Assembly (NCBI GenBank): GCA_024278015.1
Contig: JAJRUC010000476.1
Span: 1-6,826 of the forward strand
DNA length: 6,826 nt
DNA from: Chloroflexota bacterium
GTDB lineage: Bacteria > Chloroflexota > Anaerolineae > 4572-78
Reading direction: 5' to 3'
Part shown: positions 5,281-6,826 of the stretch, piece by piece
How the letters are laid out: each line of letters begins with the position of its first letter
Numbering within the stretch: position 1 is the first letter of the stretch
The notes under the pieces: model-generated
The model's input: only the letters and a program-made list of their open reading frames with translations
What the model was told of the DNA's origin: nothing
Databases searched by the model: none
Position numbers and translations under genes: made by a program

Positions 5281-6826
5281 ATGTTAGCCACTTATAAAAA
5301 ACCGCCATTGGAACTGGACGACTGGTTTGAGAAATTAAGCTCATACCTTTCCGCTGCCGATATTAACGACGTCAAACGGGCTTACCAGTTGGCGGCTACG
5401 GCCCACGCCCCCCAAACCCGGGCTTCCGGCGAGCCGTATATCAACCACAGCATTACCGTGGCGCAAATGCTCTCTGATTTGAAGCTGGACGGCGAAGTGA
5501 TTGTGGCCGGTCTGCTGCATGATGTGCCGGAAGATACAGACATTTCCCTGAAGGAAATTGAGCAGGAATTTGGGCCGGTTGTCAGCAAACTGGTTGACGG
5601 TGTAACCAAGCTCAAGCAGGCGGCAGACTTTAAAGACGATTCGTTCAGCAAAAGCCGCAAAGAAGCGGCGCAAACCGAAAACCTGCGCAAAATGTTCCTG
5701 GCAATCGGCGACGATGTGCGGGTGGTGCTGATAAAACTGGCCGACAGGCTGCACAATATTCGCACGCTGGGGTCGCTGCCGACGTACAAACGCAAACGCA
5801 TCGCCTCTGAAACGATGGAAATCTTTGTGCCCCTGGCCAATCGGCTGGGGATTTACAGCATCAAATCAGAGTTGGAAGACCATTCCTTCAAACACCTTTA
5901 CCCGGATACCTACCGGGACATTGCCCGCAAACGGGACCAGCACCGGCATCGTCTGGAAACATTCGCCACCCGCATTGCCGATGAACTGGAAGCGGCTCTG
6001 GACGAGGCGCACATTGAGGCCAAACTGACCTGGCGCACCAAACACCTTTACAGTATTTATATAAAAATGAAGCGCAAGGAAGTAGATATTGACCAAATTC
6101 ACGATGTAACGGCCTTGCGCGTCATTGTCAAATCAGTAAGAGAGTGTTACGCCGCCCTGGGCGTAGTCCACACCAAATGGCGGCCCATCCCCAGAGAGTT
6201 TGACGATTATATTGCCGCCCCCAAAGACAACGGCTACCAGTCGTTGCACACGGCGGTCATAGACCGGGAAGGCCACCAGTTTGAAATTCAAATCAGAACC
6301 GAAGAGATGCACCATCAGGCCGAACTGGGCATTGCCGCCCACTGGCGCTACAAAGAGGCGGGTCAGGCCGGCAACCTGGCCCTCAACCAAAAAATTGCCG
6401 CCATGCGACAAGCCATTATGCTTCAGGCCGACGGCAATACCGCCCGCGAATTTGTGGACGCCATCAAAAGCGATGTTATTGAAGAAAAAGTTTACATCTT
6501 TACTCCCAAAGGCGAAATCCTTGAGCTGCCCCTCGGCTCAACGCCCATCGATTTTGCCTATTACGTTCATACTGAAGTGGGCAACAAATGTCGCGGAGCA
6601 AAAATAAACGGCGCGCTGGTCAGCCTGGATTATCAACTGAAAAATGGCGATAAAGTGGAAATCATCACCGCCAAAAAGGGCGGCCCCAGCCGCGACTGGC
6701 TCAACGATAATCTGGGGTTTATCAAAACCAGCCGGGCGCGCAAAAAAATAAAACACTGGTTCAAACGACAAAATTACCAGGAAAGCGTCACTCAGGGCCG
6801 CTCTATTCTGGACCGGGAAATCAATC
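5281..6826 (+). CDS. rel: RelA/SpoT family (p)ppGpp synthetase/hydrolase, C-terminus missing at right edge
   Basis: The first 515 residues of a long RelA/SpoT homologue, the stringent-response enzyme that transfers pyrophosphate from ATP to GTP/GDP and hydrolyses the product. The HD hydrolase (about 30-200) keeps RASGEPYINH (47-56), HDVPEDT (80-86) and KLADRLHNIRTL (152-163), so its metal-binding and catalytic His/Asp/Glu are present; about 8 extra residues lie between VDGVTKL and ENLRKM compared with the Streptococcus enzyme. The synthetase (about 245-360) has RTKHLYSIY (252-260), IHDVTALRVIV (273-283, Asp275), NGYQSLHT (317-324, Tyr319), EIQIRT (335-340, Glu335) and GIAAHWRYK (350-358). Two sites are odd: Trp251 replaces the Gly of GRxKH, and EFDD (306-309) replaces the RFKD of bifunctional Rel enzymes. 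A TGS domain follows (about 402-463: VYIFTPKGE, DFAYYVHTEVG with His430), then the start of the helical region. The zinc-finger/ACT part lies beyond the edge. Family assignment is firm; the activity balance is uncertain. Confidence 0.96.
   Translation, partial: MLATYKKPPLELDDWFEKLSSYLSAADINDVKRAYQLAATAHAPQTRASGEPYINHSITVAQMLSDLKLDGEVIVAGLLHDVPEDTDISLKEIEQEFGPVVSKLVDGVTKLKQAADFKDDSFSKSRKEAAQTENLRKMFLAIGDDVRVVLIKLADRLHNIRTLGSLPTYKRKRIASETMEIFVPLANRLGIYSIKSELEDHSFKHLYPDTYRDIARKRDQHRHRLETFATRIADELEAALDEAHIEAKLTWRTKHLYSIYIKMKRKEVDIDQIHDVTALRVIVKSVRECYAALGVVHTKWRPIPREFDDYIAAPKDNGYQSLHTAVIDREGHQFEIQIRTEEMHHQAELGIAAHWRYKEAGQAGNLALNQKIAAMRQAIMLQADGNTAREFVDAIKSDVIEEKVYIFTPKGEILELPLGSTPIDFAYYVHTEVGNKCRGAKINGALVSLDYQLKNGDKVEIITAKKGGPSRDWLNDNLGFIKTSRARKKIKHWFKRQNYQESVTQGRSILDREIN

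Noticed and set aside
5341..5840. Two minus-strand open frames inside rel
   Set aside because: They are antisense to the highly conserved HD hydrolase domain and show no family features.

Overview
The window reads as bacterial chromosome, most likely from Chloroflexota (Anaerolineae or a relative). That placement is inferred from the style of the proteins and not from a marker gene: tandem GAF cassettes with FGYYHVHVY-type cores, blocks such as SLVARAAR and NPLLPxTR, and a recurring C-terminal segment (A..V/L-D/E..., then R/K-E-L) that I associate with GAF-rich sensors of that phylum. The genes are fairly GC-rich. The only real intergenic stretch (5084-5280) is clearly AT-rich.

Layout: two divergent transcription units flank that spacer. 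To the left, on the minus strand and read from right to left, are four tightly packed genes: a PAS-GAF protein (5083-3890), a GAF plus half-GAF protein (3885-2782), a four-GAF protein (2785-509) and a GAF protein cut by the left edge (506 to <1). The junctions are a 4-nt gap, a 4-nt ATGA overlap and a 2-nt gap. Each downstream start has a Shine-Dalgarno sequence inside the preceding gene, so this looks like one translationally coupled operon. To the right, on the plus strand, is a long RelA/SpoT homologue (5281 to >6826), cut by the right edge after its HD hydrolase, synthetase and TGS domains.

How they may work together: the minus-strand genes encode cytosolic ligand- or protein-binding modules (one PAS, at least six full GAF domains and one half GAF). 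None has a recognisable output domain in this window: no histidine kinase, GGDEF/EAL, PP2C or DNA-binding domain. They look like a sensor set whose transmitter is encoded beyond the left edge or elsewhere. The Rel protein makes and/or degrades (p)ppGpp. The shared spacer holds a good sigma70-like promoter for rel, two overlapping candidate promoters for the sensor operon, and a small inverted repeat lying over the latter. A functional link between the sensors and the stringent response is only a guess from adjacency.

The most notable details are two substitutions in the Rel synthetase domain (Trp for the near-invariant Gly of GRxKH, and EFDD in place of RFKD) next to an intact hydrolase site, and the string of output-less GAF proteins that share one C-terminal signature. 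I see no mobile element, CRISPR array, tRNA or rRNA.
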